From: Prostheceraeus crozeri
Taxonomy: Eukaryota; Platyhelminthes; Polycladida; Euryleptidae
DNA: 64,000 bases
Direction: 5' to 3'
Assembly (NCBI GenBank): GCA_907163375.1
Contig: CAJQUW010002187.1
Location: 62,001 to 126,000 of the forward strand
Both the position numbers and the translations under genes were made by a program. The notes under the pieces were generated by a model, which did no database searches, was not told where the DNA came from, and worked only from the letters and a program-made list of their open reading frames with translations. Shown piece after piece: positions 34,173-46,091 of the stretch (positions are counted from its first letter, which is position 1; each line of letters begins with the position of its first letter).

Positions 34173-35910
34173 TATGCCAGGTAATTTGCCTCCATTTATG
34201 CTTTAATTTACCCGTGAAAACTCGTTTTTCGGATCATTTCTTTTTGACAACACTAAACGTAGAACGATGTTCAAGATTGGTGATGTGAAATGACTTTTTC
34301 AATTTCGTCCATTTGGCGGGAAATTCTAATTGCTTTTCAAAATGGCACGAAAAAATTCATCGTTTTGATAAGTTGAGCAAAATATTCAATTTTGAACTTT
34401 CACAATCTTTTCGTGTCCATGTATGTTTCATTTGGCGTATTTTATAACCCTGTGCATTAGTCTGATATTCAAATTCGATTTAGTTCAGTGGCAATGCAGC
34501 AATGCGTACTGGAATATATATATATGTCATCGCGTAATCCGCTACTGTGAATGTCAGAATAAGCATATCTTTCAGATAAGAAACCTCAGCGATTCATGCG
34601 CTGTATGATCTAATTAGCAATGGAAAGGATGACATTGTGATATAGCCCCCGTTATGAGATGGTGGAGACAGTGCGGAGACAATGGTAAAGAGGACGAAGG
34701 TGCTCTTGACGATGATATATCAAGTATGTCTAATTTGTAGATGTACCTACAAATATGAACATGTGTATCGAATGATTGTGAAATTAATAAAAAACAGCAA
34801 AATTGTGAGCTATCCGTTTGTTTGGCTCTTCTATTATCTTGCATTACGCAAATTTTGTGCAAACTATAGTAGGCAGATAACGACATGTGAGATCAGTATC
34901 TTTCTCAGTAGGCCTACCCATGGTTTGAAAACGATGGACACCCTCTGACTACACTTGCACCACTATTTGCTGAGCTTCGTAGTTGCTATTATTATAATAG
35001 CTTTCTACTCCTAGTGTGAACCAGAATGGTAATATTTTGAAGACACAACATTTTATTATTATCCTCTCTTGTGATGATTTTGTTTTGATTTCTCTTGTAA
35101 GCATGATTTTGAAAATTACACGGTGCATGTGAAAGCTATTTTCAATAATTCTCTTTTATTTCAGAATAGCAACATATGGCGCCCACTGAAGTTAACGATC
35201 ATGGTATAAATGAGGAAGACGATTATGAACTCTAATTAAGATAAAAAATAATTGCATTGGAGAACCCGGACGTCAGAATTTATCGGTTGCAATGCGCAAC
35301 GATGGTAGGCCTATAAACCATTGGATAGTCACACCAAAGCCGCTGCTGCGCCTTGTCTCAAGGTCTTTCACGAACGAAATGCTACAAATGCGCTGTGGGA
35401 TTGTGCGACAAGTGTTTCAAAGCATGCCGCATTTGGTGACTTATTTCATGACGACATGAACTGTTGAGTGCACACACATAAGCAAGATAGTCATTTTACA
35501 GAGCAAAATAGGACTACTAAAGAGAAAATTACTGATGTAAGTGCATGTGTGCAATGCATGTGTATTTGCATGAGCTTTAGAAGCTGCTATATATTGCTGT
35601 AAGATCTGTTTTATATGATGCAACAATTACACAAATCATTTTTTGAGTAAAACTACAAGTAAAAATTGTAAATTATACATTGCTCTAATCTGAATTCGAT
35701 TTACATGTAGCCTACATGTAGCTAAATAGTACATAGAGGCAGTTGCTATGAATAATGGAGGAGTAAAATGAAATTTGAAATGCACAAGCAAGATGCTCGC
35801 ACCAGACAAATTGTTGTTATTGCAGTTTTATAAAGTTGATTGCTTCAATTTTGCCTCATATCTTACCCAAAATTTACCGCTTTTTAGGAGTGTTAGGACG
35901 CGATGGCAGA
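34173..35910. other. Gene-free stretch
   Basis: No gene or element recognised. Open frames of 60-90 codons overlap each other on opposite strands. A short TA tract at about 35909-35925 abuts the PLE that follows. Confidence 0.4.
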
Positions 35911-36037
35911 TATATATATATATATAAAATAAAATGAAAGCCACTAGAATTGGTCTCAAATTATTATAATCAAATTCAAAGTCAAAATACTTTATGACTA
36001 TTTCAAGAATGCTAGCGATGAGTTAACGTCTTTAGCA

Positions 36038-37528
36038 TTGAACTATGATAAATCAAACTATGTTCCGCCAAAAGGTAACAATTTCATGTTAGATAATGTT
36101 GTTGACGTCATAGAAAAAGAGAGCTCGATTATCCTTAGTAAGAATTACAATGAAAGTAAACCTACATTTAATATAACCAAAGAGGAGAAAAATGCTTTGA
36201 ATATGCTACGCAATAATGACAATTTGCATTTTACAACTGCAGACAAAGGTGGGGCGATGGTAATTCTGAATTATTCCTTCTATCGAAATCGCATTTTGAA
36301 TGAACATTTAAATGATGTTAATACTTATATGAAAATTGATAATTATTCATGTGACTCTACTTTTCACAAAATAGTCTCTTTCGTTCATGAGTTTAGATCG
36401 TGCTTAACTAGAAAAGAATTCGACTATTTAGTAAAGTTTAGATCACTCACTCCATACATGTACGGCCTTCCAAAATTGCACAAGCATAACAATCACTTTG
36501 TTAACATTGAAATTGATGAATTCAATAGTATCCAAACTAACCCTCCAGAATTTCTAAAATTCCGCCCGATAATATCTAGCCGCCATGCACCTTCATCTCG
36601 CTTAAGTAACATATTGGATGAGTTGTTAAAACCTTTTGTAGTAGAACTGGCAAGTTTCTGTAAGGACACCTTCCAATTTATTGAAAAATTGCCTTCCGAA
36701 GTTAATAATGGAACTTTATTGGTCAGTTTTGATGTCGTGTCACTTTATACGAATATACCCCATGAACTGGGTCTTAATACTATTGAATTTTGGCTGAATA
36801 AATCAACAAATCTAATTCCACAAATATTCAATAAAGAATTCATAATGAGAGGTATTGAGCTGGTACTCAAAAATAACTATTTTTCATTTGAGGATACCTA
36901 TTACTTGCAGATATCTGGTACGGCTATGGGCACCAAGATGGCCCCATCTTATGCGACACTGGTAATGGGCTACCTAGAACATTCAATGTATGATCAGATC
37001 GAGATAAATTTTCCTAACTTTCATGATTTGATAATTGCTTCATGGACCAGATACCTAGACGACTGCTGGGTAATATGGGAAGAACGTTATGGTGATTTAA
37101 ATCTATTTCATACAATATTACAAAGCTTGCATCCTTCCATCAAATTTACATGTGAGAAAAGCCATGAATCACTTAACTTCCTTGATGTGCTGATTTACAA
37201 AAGTGACGATAATAAATTAAATACAGATATTTACAGAAAACCTACTGATACTATGTCATATGTGCCTTTTAATTCAGCTCATCCAAAGCATGTTCTTAAA
37301 AACATCCCGTACAACCTAGCTTTCAGACTAAAAAGGATTGTCTCAAATGATCAAAAAAGAAAATTAAGATATCAGGAGCTCAAACATCATTTAACGAAAT
37401 TACACTACCCAGTTCCATTGATAGAGAATGCAATACACAGAGCTGAAACAACTCAACAAACGCAAGTGAATTCGGACCAACATGAACCAAGGAAACATGA
37501 AACTGATACCATTTGTTCATTCCTTTAA
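36038..37528 (+). CDS. Penelope-like reverse transcriptase
   Basis: 496 codons without interruption; the same frame stays open upstream, so the listed start is not a true initiation site. It shows the PLE motifs in order: HFTTADKGGAMVILNYSFY (about 66-84), YGLPKLHK, FRPIISSRHAPSSRLSNILD, SFDVVSLYTNIPHE (RT motif A with catalytic Asp), GTAMGTKMAPSYA (motif B), RYLDDCWVIWE (catalytic Asp pair, motif C), LNFLDVLIYK (motif D/E), then YRKPTDTMSYVP and a long thumb. In these elements the protein primes reverse transcription at nicks made by the fused GIY-YIG domain. Endonuclease sequence follows downstream but not in the same frame in this copy. Confidence 0.92.
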   Translation: MNYDKSNYVPPKGNNFMLDNVVDVIEKESSIILSKNYNESKPTFNITKEEKNALNMLRNNDNLHFTTADKGGAMVILNYSFYRNRILNEHLNDVNTYMKIDNYSCDSTFHKIVSFVHEFRSCLTRKEFDYLVKFRSLTPYMYGLPKLHKHNNHFVNIEIDEFNSIQTNPPEFLKFRPIISSRHAPSSRLSNILDELLKPFVVELASFCKDTFQFIEKLPSEVNNGTLLVSFDVVSLYTNIPHELGLNTIEFWLNKSTNLIPQIFNKEFIMRGIELVLKNNYFSFEDTYYLQISGTAMGTKMAPSYATLVMGYLEHSMYDQIEINFPNFHDLIIASWTRYLDDCWVIWEERYGDLNLFHTILQSLHPSIKFTCEKSHESLNFLDVLIYKSDDNKLNTDIYRKPTDTMSYVPFNSAHPKHVLKNIPYNLAFRLKRIVSNDQKRKLRYQELKHHLTKLHYPVPLIENAIHRAETTQQTQVNSDQHEPRKHETDTICSFL

Positions 37529-37559
37529 TAAGAATAACCCTGACATTTTCAAGAATCTC

Positions 37560-38079
37560 ATTCGACCTATTGCAAATTATATTTATATCGATGACTATTT
37601 CAAGACTTGCTGCATAAAGGCATCATACAGATAACCGAAAGGTTTGATTTCCATCTTGCGTAATAACAACCGTAAAACATTATCGGGTATAACAAAATGT
37701 GGTGATAAAAGATGCAAAACATGTAACGTACTCATAACCGGAAAATTTATTGAATTTGGTCGAGTTGGAAAATCATATGAAATTAGAAAGAACTTAAACT
37801 GTAAATCTTCCAACGTAATATAAGCTTGAATGCCACTGCGGTGAATATTACATCGGTCAGACAGGGGACTCCTTCAATCATAGAATGACAGTGCACCGCC
37901 AACACATTAATATGGGTAACTCGGCCATTCTTAACGTTAGCAGGCATATAGCTGCCTGTGGGAAATTATTTTCTGCGGCCCCCTTTTATCAATTGTCCCC
38001 GGGTGCATCTAAGTTAGAGCGGGAAAGGAAAGAATCTATGTTTATTGAGTTATTTAGACCATCTTTGAATTCCCAATGA
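37560..38079 (+). pseudogene. PLE GIY-YIG endonuclease domain
   Basis: A Cys-rich linker (KCGDKRCKTCNVL) leads to CHCGEYYIGQTGDSF, the YYIG half of the GIY-YIG motif, then the HRMTVHRQHI Arg/His region and a final Glu-containing helix (ERERKESMFIELF). Order and Cys pattern are those of PLE endonucleases. The domain is broken relative to the RT frame in this copy. Confidence 0.82.
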
Positions 38080-38192
38080 TGCATTTCATTTTACAAGCTT
38101 TCAGTATTGTGTATAGATATCTCATTTCATTCTCAGTATTACTTGTCTATGTTATGTCAATGTATATCATTTTGATATTTTGTATTCATTTT

Positions 38193-38235
38193 AAGCCTTG
38201 ACAAGCCAGTTACTGGTGAAATCGATCGGCTGATT
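38193..38235 (+). ncRNA. Degenerate hammerhead-like motif of the PLE
   Basis: Layout: stem I AGCC, core TTGACAA (consensus CTGANGA with two changes), stem II CCAGT/ACTGG, GAAA, stem III ATC/GAT with no loop, then C and the second stem I strand GGCT. All three helices pair, but C3 and G8 of the core are substituted by T and A, so self-cleavage is unlikely now. Its position immediately before the terminal inverted repeat fits PLE hammerheads. Confidence 0.5.
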
Positions 38236-38305
38236 ATAATAATTTGAGACCAATTCTAGTGGCTTTCATTTTATTTTATTTACAACTTTTACCAAAACTT
38301 TTATC

Positions 38306-38308
<3 letters not shown>

Positions 38309-38356
<48 letters not shown>
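38309..38356 (+). repeat. (TA)n microsatellite
   Basis: About 48 bp of uninterrupted TA just beyond the PLE. Confidence 0.9.
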
Positions 38357-38358
<2 letters not shown>

Positions 38359-40200
38359 ATCTTCGAAATCGATCCGAAATGGCTCGCATCCATTCTACAT
38401 GTGAAAATATTCATGTTTCGTGATGTTTCAAGCTATGTTGATTAATGTAATTCGAAATACGCAAAGAAATAACAGCCGCGTTTGATGGGTTAAACCATAT
38501 ATCTGCCAGTTTGCACCTAACATCCACTTCACCATTCTCATCTCCGCTTCAATAGCATAACTATTAAACCGCAGTTTAGAAACTGTCCTTGAAAAGGGAC
38601 AGTAGACATGGATGTATAAATACGAGTATGTACGTATGCTAACATTATGAGCCCTCGAAATGTGCTGGTCTACATGTTAAAAGAAAAGATAGTAAATGAA
38701 AATCTTTTGAGAGACTGACATGCAAATGCAATGTGAATAGAAAATGACGATAACACTTGCAACTAAGCTTATCAGTCAGAAGTTCAAAAGTGAACGAACA
38801 AATAAAGTGAAATGCTTGTAAATTTTCTAGCACTACCAATGCTTAGTGATGCGTGACCAGAAGCACTACACTTGACTTTCGCTATTATCAACGGACACAT
38901 TGACATGAGTAATGTGACAATTCAGGTTCGCCATTGACTGCTCAACACATTGAACACATTATTGAAGAATACCTATGAAGGAAAACAGTCGCAATTAGGA
39001 CCGATTTATGCATGACTAAAATGCCACTATTAGACCAGCACACAGTGAAGAAAAACCCGACTTACCACAAGAATTTTCGGGGCAATCATAAATTAATGCA
39101 TTGCTTCAATTTATGGTCAACTACCCGTGAAGCAGCATCATAGATTTCATGCACGCTAATCAAGTAAGGTAATTTGTTCTATTTATTCATTTTTATCTAT
39201 TTTAGCAAATAAATCAAGCAAAGTAAACAAATAGTAGGTCTATGGAGATGCCTAAAAATAGGCTTTTTTATATATCTCACGCTTAAAAGGAACAGTGTTT
39301 CAGGATCTACTCTACATGTATATACTCAATGGAGCCACAAGCTATCGCGTAGTTACAAAATATCATTACAGTCTGACACAACATAAACGTGAGATATGTA
39401 TAAGTCAATCTAAATAAAACCTGAACTACACAATACACACATATTCTGACGTCATGGGAAATAAAAAGAAGTTTTTTAAATTGATAACAATATTTCTGCA
39501 ACCAATCACCAGTCTGAGACCTCATACAAGTATTAGTATACTTGTATTTAGTACATGCTTGTATGGTTAGCTTTCGCAGTTCCGCACTTCTTATCTAAAT
39601 TAAATGTTGCGCTTTCTAGTTATCACTGCTTCTAGTAAACAAGCTGGCAAGGTCACAATTTATTGTTTTAAGTTCCTGTTTCGTCGCACAACTTTATCGC
39701 AAATACTGTCATTTCTCTAATATAACTCGTAGGTTATATAGCTTCTTAAAATTTCAGCTCGAGCTCCATTTGAGGACGGGTTGCATGACTAAATTTTCAG
39801 TTTTATAATTTAAATGCACCGATTTTCTACTGATTCAATACAGACATCGTCTGCATTGATGATAAGGCGGAATTTGGAATGGAATTTATCAATGAGAAAC
39901 ATGATTGCGACAATCGCAACATACTCGTGACGCAAAATTTGCAGGAAGTAGAACTATGTATTGTAGAAGCTTACGTTGAGTGACAAAGTGGCATTGACCA
40001 ACTTGATTTCATTGATCGTTTTCTATCGACTTTTATTAAAGGAGCCTTTGGAGTCTATTGACTAGAGTTGAGTGATTACTGATCAATTCTACCACTTCCA
40101 AGACACTTCCATTTTGACAAGAACTGTAATCCTAAGAAAGATTTTGCAAGAAATACGTTAAAGACAACTGAAAATATACTTGAACTGCCAGTTGTACATG
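38357..40200. other. Gene-free stretch
   Basis: No open frame, TIR pair or tandem array recognised. Short palindromic words only. Confidence 0.4.
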
Positions 40201-40204
40201 TATT

Positions 40205-40345
40205 TCATGATAATAATAATAATAAGAAGAAGAATAAGACGTTTATTTCAAACACCCCTAATGGAAATCGTGGGGGTCAAGTCATACACAAAGACAAATA
40301 TAGCAACAAAACAATACAAGAACTCAACAGGAAAAAAATTATGGT
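40205..40345 (-). mobile_element. 3' end of a non-LTR retroposon (LINE or SINE)
   Basis: On the minus strand a stretch with GACTTGACCCCCACGATTTC and AGGGGTGTTTG runs into AAATAAACGTCTTATTCTTC and a TTATTATTATTATT tail. An oligo-TTATT tail after a conserved 3' UTR is characteristic of CR1/L2-like LINEs and of the SINEs that share their tails. No protein part is attached. Confidence 0.55.
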
Positions 40346-40581
40346 TTAATCACAAAGGAAAAAAAAGCAGCAGGTCGTAGGAAATGGTGCAATATGAAAT
40401 AAATGATGATTGAAAGAAACACCGGACGGGGGATTGAATCATGATCTTTATTATGCTGATTATCTGTAGCTCAAGAACTTATAAGTCGGTCGCTTGATGA
40501 ACAATCATGGTTATTGACAAAACCTTTGCTAAGCTTTGAAAACATCAGTCTTACATTTCGTCATAGACTAGTGGAGCGGTG

Positions 40582-41244
40582 CAGTCGAGACTCGCTATAA
40601 CGAACCCTTCTATAAAGAACCTTATCCATGGACCCCAATTTTCTTGTTATTAAGAAATAATCGAATAAAGAAAACATGTGGCAGAATCCAGATCATATGA
40701 AGATGAAACTCCTGAATTTTATCTTCCCGAACTGATTCGTCTCATCGTGATCGAAAACTGCTCTCGTGTTCAAATCTATGAAGCCGATAAAGCTGGATTG
40801 TATTAAAAGTCAGATCGAACACTCACACAAAAAATATACAGATTCTGCATCCATTCTACCGGATTTAAATTATCAATGGATTTACTGACGTCTATGCGAA
40901 TGCAACGGTCGCTTTGTATTGGAAAATCTTACCATGCACAATATACGTGTATAATGACTACATTGCGCTAATTGCAATGCGTATTTTCATTTCATTCGAT
41001 CATCTGATGTTTGAAAGGCATATGGTATTTATTGGAATTTAAAATGGCAAAACGTACGTTTTTCCATTTCTTAAGTCCTCAAGATTAAATATCAAAAGAT
41101 ATGCCCGTTGTAGGCCCACTTTAAAAGATGATATTCAAAATCAGCAGGATATTTGAGCTAAAAAAACATTTTTATAATCCCTTCCTGGCAATAACGAACC
41201 TTTAACATGGATCCCGCGAGGTTCGTTATAGCGAGTATCGACTG
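40582..41244. mobile_element. pogo-like MITE
   Basis: Left end CAGTCGAGACTCGCTATAAC and right end, read inward, CAGTCGATACTCGCTATAAC: 20 bp with one mismatch, continuing with CGAACC. These are termini of the pogo/Tigger type. TA follows the right end, while the left has TG. The 663-bp unit has no transposase. A pogo transposase fragment exists at 16850-17440, which may or may not be its family. Confidence 0.72.
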
Positions 41245-42355
41245 TATTATAAAAAAGTGAAAAGTTCTTAATCGAACGATTTAGGCACGGTTTCTATTCA
41301 TGAAAATATGTTTGTTCTTGACATTATGTGTTGATGTTTCATCGACGTCCTGCCTGTTCAGAAAATGGTGATCCAAGTGACAAAACTCCTCTATTACTGT
41401 TAACATTAGTGATCATATCTTACGGATGGAAGATTGGATATTGATATCAGTTTGCAATAACAACATAGCTGAAGAAAATCCCAGGAAAACGAAAAAAATA
41501 CACGTTACTTATTGCCTTCAGACTACATCTTCGTATTATTTTCGAACCCATTTATCAATAGCCATAATTTACATTGTCATACCATAGGCCTAAATGAAGA
41601 TTACTCCAAATACCATTGCAACCATCTCATCTTTAAAAACTTGAACATTGGAATCAAAAGCTTCAAAAAAACCAAAAATCCATCCCAACCCATTTCACTC
41701 TCCCACTTAGTCCATGGGACAGATAGAATATAGGCTATATAGAATCTGTCCAATAGAACAGAATCACCTAGAAATTGGCATCACTGAGAAAGTCGTGTCT
41801 AAATTGGTGACCCCGTCACCATGAAATCCACGATATGGGTTTGAAAATAAATGCACAATAGAAGATGAAATGCTTCGAAGCATACGATTGATGATAATTT
41901 CATCGATTCACAGGATTTTGGATGAAATATCGCAAAATTACCGTCAAAATGAGCGAATGAAGGTAATCCAGTCAAAAAAATATTGTTTATTGAAAAAATG
42001 AGAGATCGCTTCTACGTGTAACAGAAATTATTATCAGTACATGACCTCGATTCAGTCCATTCGCTATACAATTATTTTTATGTAACTACAATGTCGTAAA
42101 ACTGAAAATTGCGGTGGCAATGAAGTCTAGTATCAGTATGTTCTAGTATCAGTATGTGATGTTGTTAAAGAAGGTTGCTTAAGATCATTCCATAATATGG
42201 ACTGTTTCTAAGTTAAAACATTGTATTCAATTAGAATGTTTATGTAATTCATTATTCGAAGGCAACTACAAATTTGGAAATCTTGACAATCTCTTCATAT
42301 CAGATCGATATGTGATCATACCGTCGGTTATGTTTAAACAATGTTCATGATTTGT
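41245..42355. other. Gene-free stretch
   Basis: Nothing recognised apart from a short direct repeat (CTAGTATCAGTATGT twice, at about 42128 and 42143). Confidence 0.4.
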
Positions 42356-43134
42356 TCATCGTGGACACATCGCGTGTCTACCTCCATCCACTGGAACAGT
42401 GTTACCGGTCATGAAGCTAGATTTCTTTTTGTCGGCAAGGAAGCAGATTGCCTCCGCTACCTCTTCGCTGTTTCCCGGACGGCCCAATGCGTGTGTCGTT
42501 TTGGATCTCTCGATGAAGTTATTGTATTGTTCTTCAGTCATTCCTCCACGTTTTTGCAATTCAGTAATTATGACTCCTGGGTTGACACAATTCACACGCA
42601 CTTGCTTTGATGCCAATTCTAAAGCCATGCAGCGTGTCATTTGATCAACAGCTGCTTTAGACATACAGTAAGTTAGTACACCAGGAAAAGAACGAATTCC
42701 GTTAACACTGGACACGTTGACGATGCAGCCTTCAGTCTTCGTTAAATGTGGTACGCACAGCATGGATAGATGAAATACGGAACGCACATTGGTATTCATA
42801 ACTCGATCATACTGATCAAGACTCGTTGTTTCAATTGATCCCATTTCTAGAATACCAGCATTATTTACCAGAATGTCCAAGCGCGAAAAGTGATCCACTA
42901 CATTCTTAACAATCTTTTCTACATCAGCTTCAATTGTAACATCACCAACTATTGTTAACACCTGCGCGTGCTGGTTGACTTTGAGGCAGGCATCACGCAA
43001 TTTCTGCAGACTTTCTTCATTTCGCCTGTTGCAGCAATAGCACATCCACGGGATGACAGCATCTGGGCAGTAGTAAAGCCGATTCCGGAAGAGGCACCAG
43101 TCACAAGTGCAACTTGTCCTTCAAAGTCCGCCAT
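42356..43134 (-). CDS. Classical short-chain dehydrogenase/reductase (apparent 1-bp deletion)
   Basis: ATG at 43134 starts MADFEGQVALVTGASSGIGF with the TGxxxGIG cofactor loop. The body (from about 43037) reads GRNEESLQKL, VGDVTIEADVEKIV, ILVNNAGIL (structural NNAG), VNVSSVNGIRS with catalytic Ser, TYCMSKAAVDQM (YxxxK), VNCVNPGVIITEL and TGNTVPVDGG near the C-terminus. The joined length is about 259 residues, normal for the family, in one exon. The two parts are in different frames: after AIAATG one base is missing near 43036-43040. The TGRN start of the helix after strand 2, with Arg, suggests NADP(H) preference. Substrate cannot be predicted; FabG/3-hydroxyacyl-like reductases are nearest in pattern. 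Single exon and no visible neighbours in an operon sense. Confidence 0.87.
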
Positions 43135-43295
43135 CTAAAACAGACAAACAACTAATATTAAGAAGCTTTTATAGCATTAATTATAATTTCGAAGATGTCT
43201 TTATTTGACATGAAGCGGAACACACACAAGTTGATTTACAAAATCTGCATAAATGATACTAATGACTAAAGAAATGGCATCAACAGGATACCTAT

Positions 43296-44748
43296 CAGGG
43301 TTGGATCCGGTCGCCAGTCAGCCGGCCGGGCAGGGCTGGTTTTACTTGTGGGAACGCCAGCCGTAGGCCCCACCGCAAATTTTGAAGACTAGCCGACCAG
43401 ATTCTCATTATATAATTTAATTAGACCCATGTCGACCGTTGAGGACATTCTGTCGAGAATAAATTGCTTAGTAAATCAACACTAAGAGCATGTAAATGCA
43501 ACATAATTTTAGGCTATCTACACGTATGTTTTGTAACATAAATATTGCGACCTGTTCTTGAAACAGTTACAAAATGACTACCCGCAACTTATACGACATA
43601 TAGTTCAAACCCTACTTTATCTATGATGTTTTTTCCAGAATCCTATTTCCTCGCCTATATGAATTTTGTAAGCATTGTGCATTCCTAAGCCTATCTATTG
43701 TAAAATCAACTTGGGACAGTTTATGTAACACATGGAGCTTAGAGATGCAATGAATTTCGACAAAGCCTGAGGGCCTACTACCATGACAGTTGACATTGGA
43801 TCGTGGATGTTTGCTTGCTAAGCTAACGGTACGCGATAAATTTTGATTGAGGTTGTACAGAGACTCTCACTGAAATGAAAAATTGATTACAAGTTTGGCG
43901 TGCTCATTGTTCCAGACTCGCGGGCATCAATGTAAACTCGAAATATCTGAATTTAAACTGTAGAGGAGAGAGGTTTCAATTGACGTCGCAAATCACTAGA
44001 ATTCCATCACAAGTGAATAAGTAACTCTCCCTTCAGTGGATCACTTTAAATCAAATTTGCATGTCGAGGACAAAACATTTCGTAACATCAGCAATCAGTC
44101 AGTGATCAAATTGTTCATATCAGAACTTTTATCGCTGGAAAAACTTTTACTATATTGGAACTTAGAATGGCTGACCGCTTAAAGCTTTTTTGTGGCTGCG
44201 GGATATAGACATACGCATATATTATTATTGTATCAATTTCATTAATATATCAATGCTCGTTTGCGACACTATTTTGATTATCTGTTTTCAATTTGCTTGT
44301 ATTTGATTTGACTTTGAAATTGTAGTTAACATAATCATAAATTTTAAAGAAGACTTGCACCTCATTACATTAGTAAGTTATTACGCGTATTACTGCTTAT
44401 CGCATAAAACATGTTATCTAAGTGCTAATAATTGCACTAAATGATATTGCATTGTAATGGGTAACTCTCGCTTATCCGGAGTACCGGATGGCCTGCCATT
44501 CAAGCATTTCAAGTATGTTATGAGGAAATTGAATAATGTCTAATGGCCTAAGTTGACAAATAATGTATGACGATCAAAGCCTTAACCGACCGCTGCAGAC
44601 ACGACAGCAATCATCCCATCCCCAATCGGCCGGCTTTTTATAAGCCGGCCGCCGACCAGCCGGTTTTGAATACGCCGACCCGGTCTCCGACTGGCCAGTT
44701 TTGATGACGCCTGCCATTGGCCCGCGGCCCCGAACGGTTCCAACCCTG
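43296..44748. mobile_element. hAT-like MITE with GC-rich ends
   Basis: Ends CAGGGTTGGATCCG (43296) and, read inward from 44748, CAGGGTTGGAACCG. GC-rich subterminal stretches full of CCGGC/GCCGG words (GCCGGCCGGGCAGGGCTGG; GGCCGGC, CCAGCCGG) contrast with the AT-rich middle. Flanks ATACCTAT and GTAACTAA agree at 5 of 8. No transposase. Confidence 0.6.
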
Positions 44749-46091
44749 GTAACTAACTATTCAACTAAGTCTCAATTTCATCTATACTCAACTTATCAAC
44801 TTTAACGACTTTTGAGACCAATATTTTCGTATTTTTATTAACTACTGCAGTACTTTTAAAGGTTTCTGCAAGTTTATCTAGACACTTTTTCAGATTCCAA
44901 TTCAATAGCCAAAAAATCCCATAACCTCAAATTACGCATTTCCTTAAAAACTTTATCAGCTGAAAATAAAGTAGTACAAATCTAATAAAAACCGAGAACT
45001 TAGATGTTCCATGCTACCTAATTTTTCGAAATGTAATGCCAATACCTCAAACTCTAAGTCATCTTAGGACTTTTGATCATCCATAGATGGGTCCATATGG
45101 GCGCCTGGGCGCAGCCCTCCATTAGAAAATACATCAAAGAAAATAAGCAAAGTCATTACCAAGTTATATGATCACTAAACGGTCAATGGTTCAACTTGTC
45201 CATTACCAAGAATGCCGAAACACATCAATCAAAGCGCGTTTCAAGTGGCTCAGGCGTCACCGTCATTCTGTCTCGCGGATGGGGCGCTAAGCTAAAGCGT
45301 CTCGTTTCATACAGGTTTTCCTGATCATACATTTGCATACATCAAACATTTTTAGCAGCATCATACGTGTAAATTGTGCAAGGATGGGGCGCTCTCACGA
45401 AGTACCTCTAGTCCAGTTTTGTGCACTCTTATTAATTAACGCAGGGGCATGTGTTGGGAAGTCAAACTTGCGTCATTTTGTTGCATTTAGCATGCACATG
45501 TACAAGCTGTGTAGACTACTGCAGGCGAATATTTAATTGCTGTCTCTGATTGAGCTGTGTAGATTCGATTGAAATTGAATCAAATTATTTCTGTCAAGAA
45601 AGCCGTTATCTCAACACTTCAAAGAAAGAAAAATTAGAATTAAGACGTATTGAATCGCTGAGGTTGCGAATAATCCATGTGATAATTAGACACATACATG
45701 TGGGTCTAAGCTTGTGTGTATGGCCAACTGTAGTAGCTGAGACCACACTAGCTTATGAGCTTATACATATATGAGCTTGTGAGCTTATAAAGAAGTTTGG
45801 ACTGCACCATTCTTCAGCTGAACTACACCAGCCGCCACTGTCTGTGGGACTCACTCATGACTATTAGGGCTTTGTAGACACTCTGCATAAAGATGAAGTC
45901 GCAAAATAGATAATTAATTTGAAATATACCAACCGAATCAACAACAGTATAGCTCAATAAGCATAACCACACTTGAAATCAAGATAGATTGATGCTGTCA
46001 AGGAATCTGAACAAGCTCATATATATTAATGATCATGTTAATGCAAAATTATATGTGCAGCAGTTTAAATAGCTTAAATGATACCTTAGAG
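44749..46091. other. Gene-free stretch
   Basis: No family recognised. Repeated GAGCTTATA/ATGAGCTTGTGAGCT words near 45755-45790 only. Confidence 0.35.

Larger units (their letters stand above)
35926..38278 (+). mobile_element. Penelope-like element with RT, GIY-YIG and hammerhead-like motif
   Basis: A 2.35-kb unit bounded by an inverted repeat of about 48 bp (35926-35972 against 38231-38278, essentially identical, containing GCCACTAGAATTGGTC). Such a short inverted copy of the 3' end at the 5' side is a habit of PLEs. Inside are an uninterrupted RT (36038-37528), a GIY-YIG endonuclease in another frame (37560-38079) and a hammerhead-like motif (38193-38235) that ends just where the right inverted repeat begins. 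TA tracts flank both sides (about 35909-35925 and 38309-38356). The copy has few breaks but is probably 5'-truncated. Confidence 0.88.
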
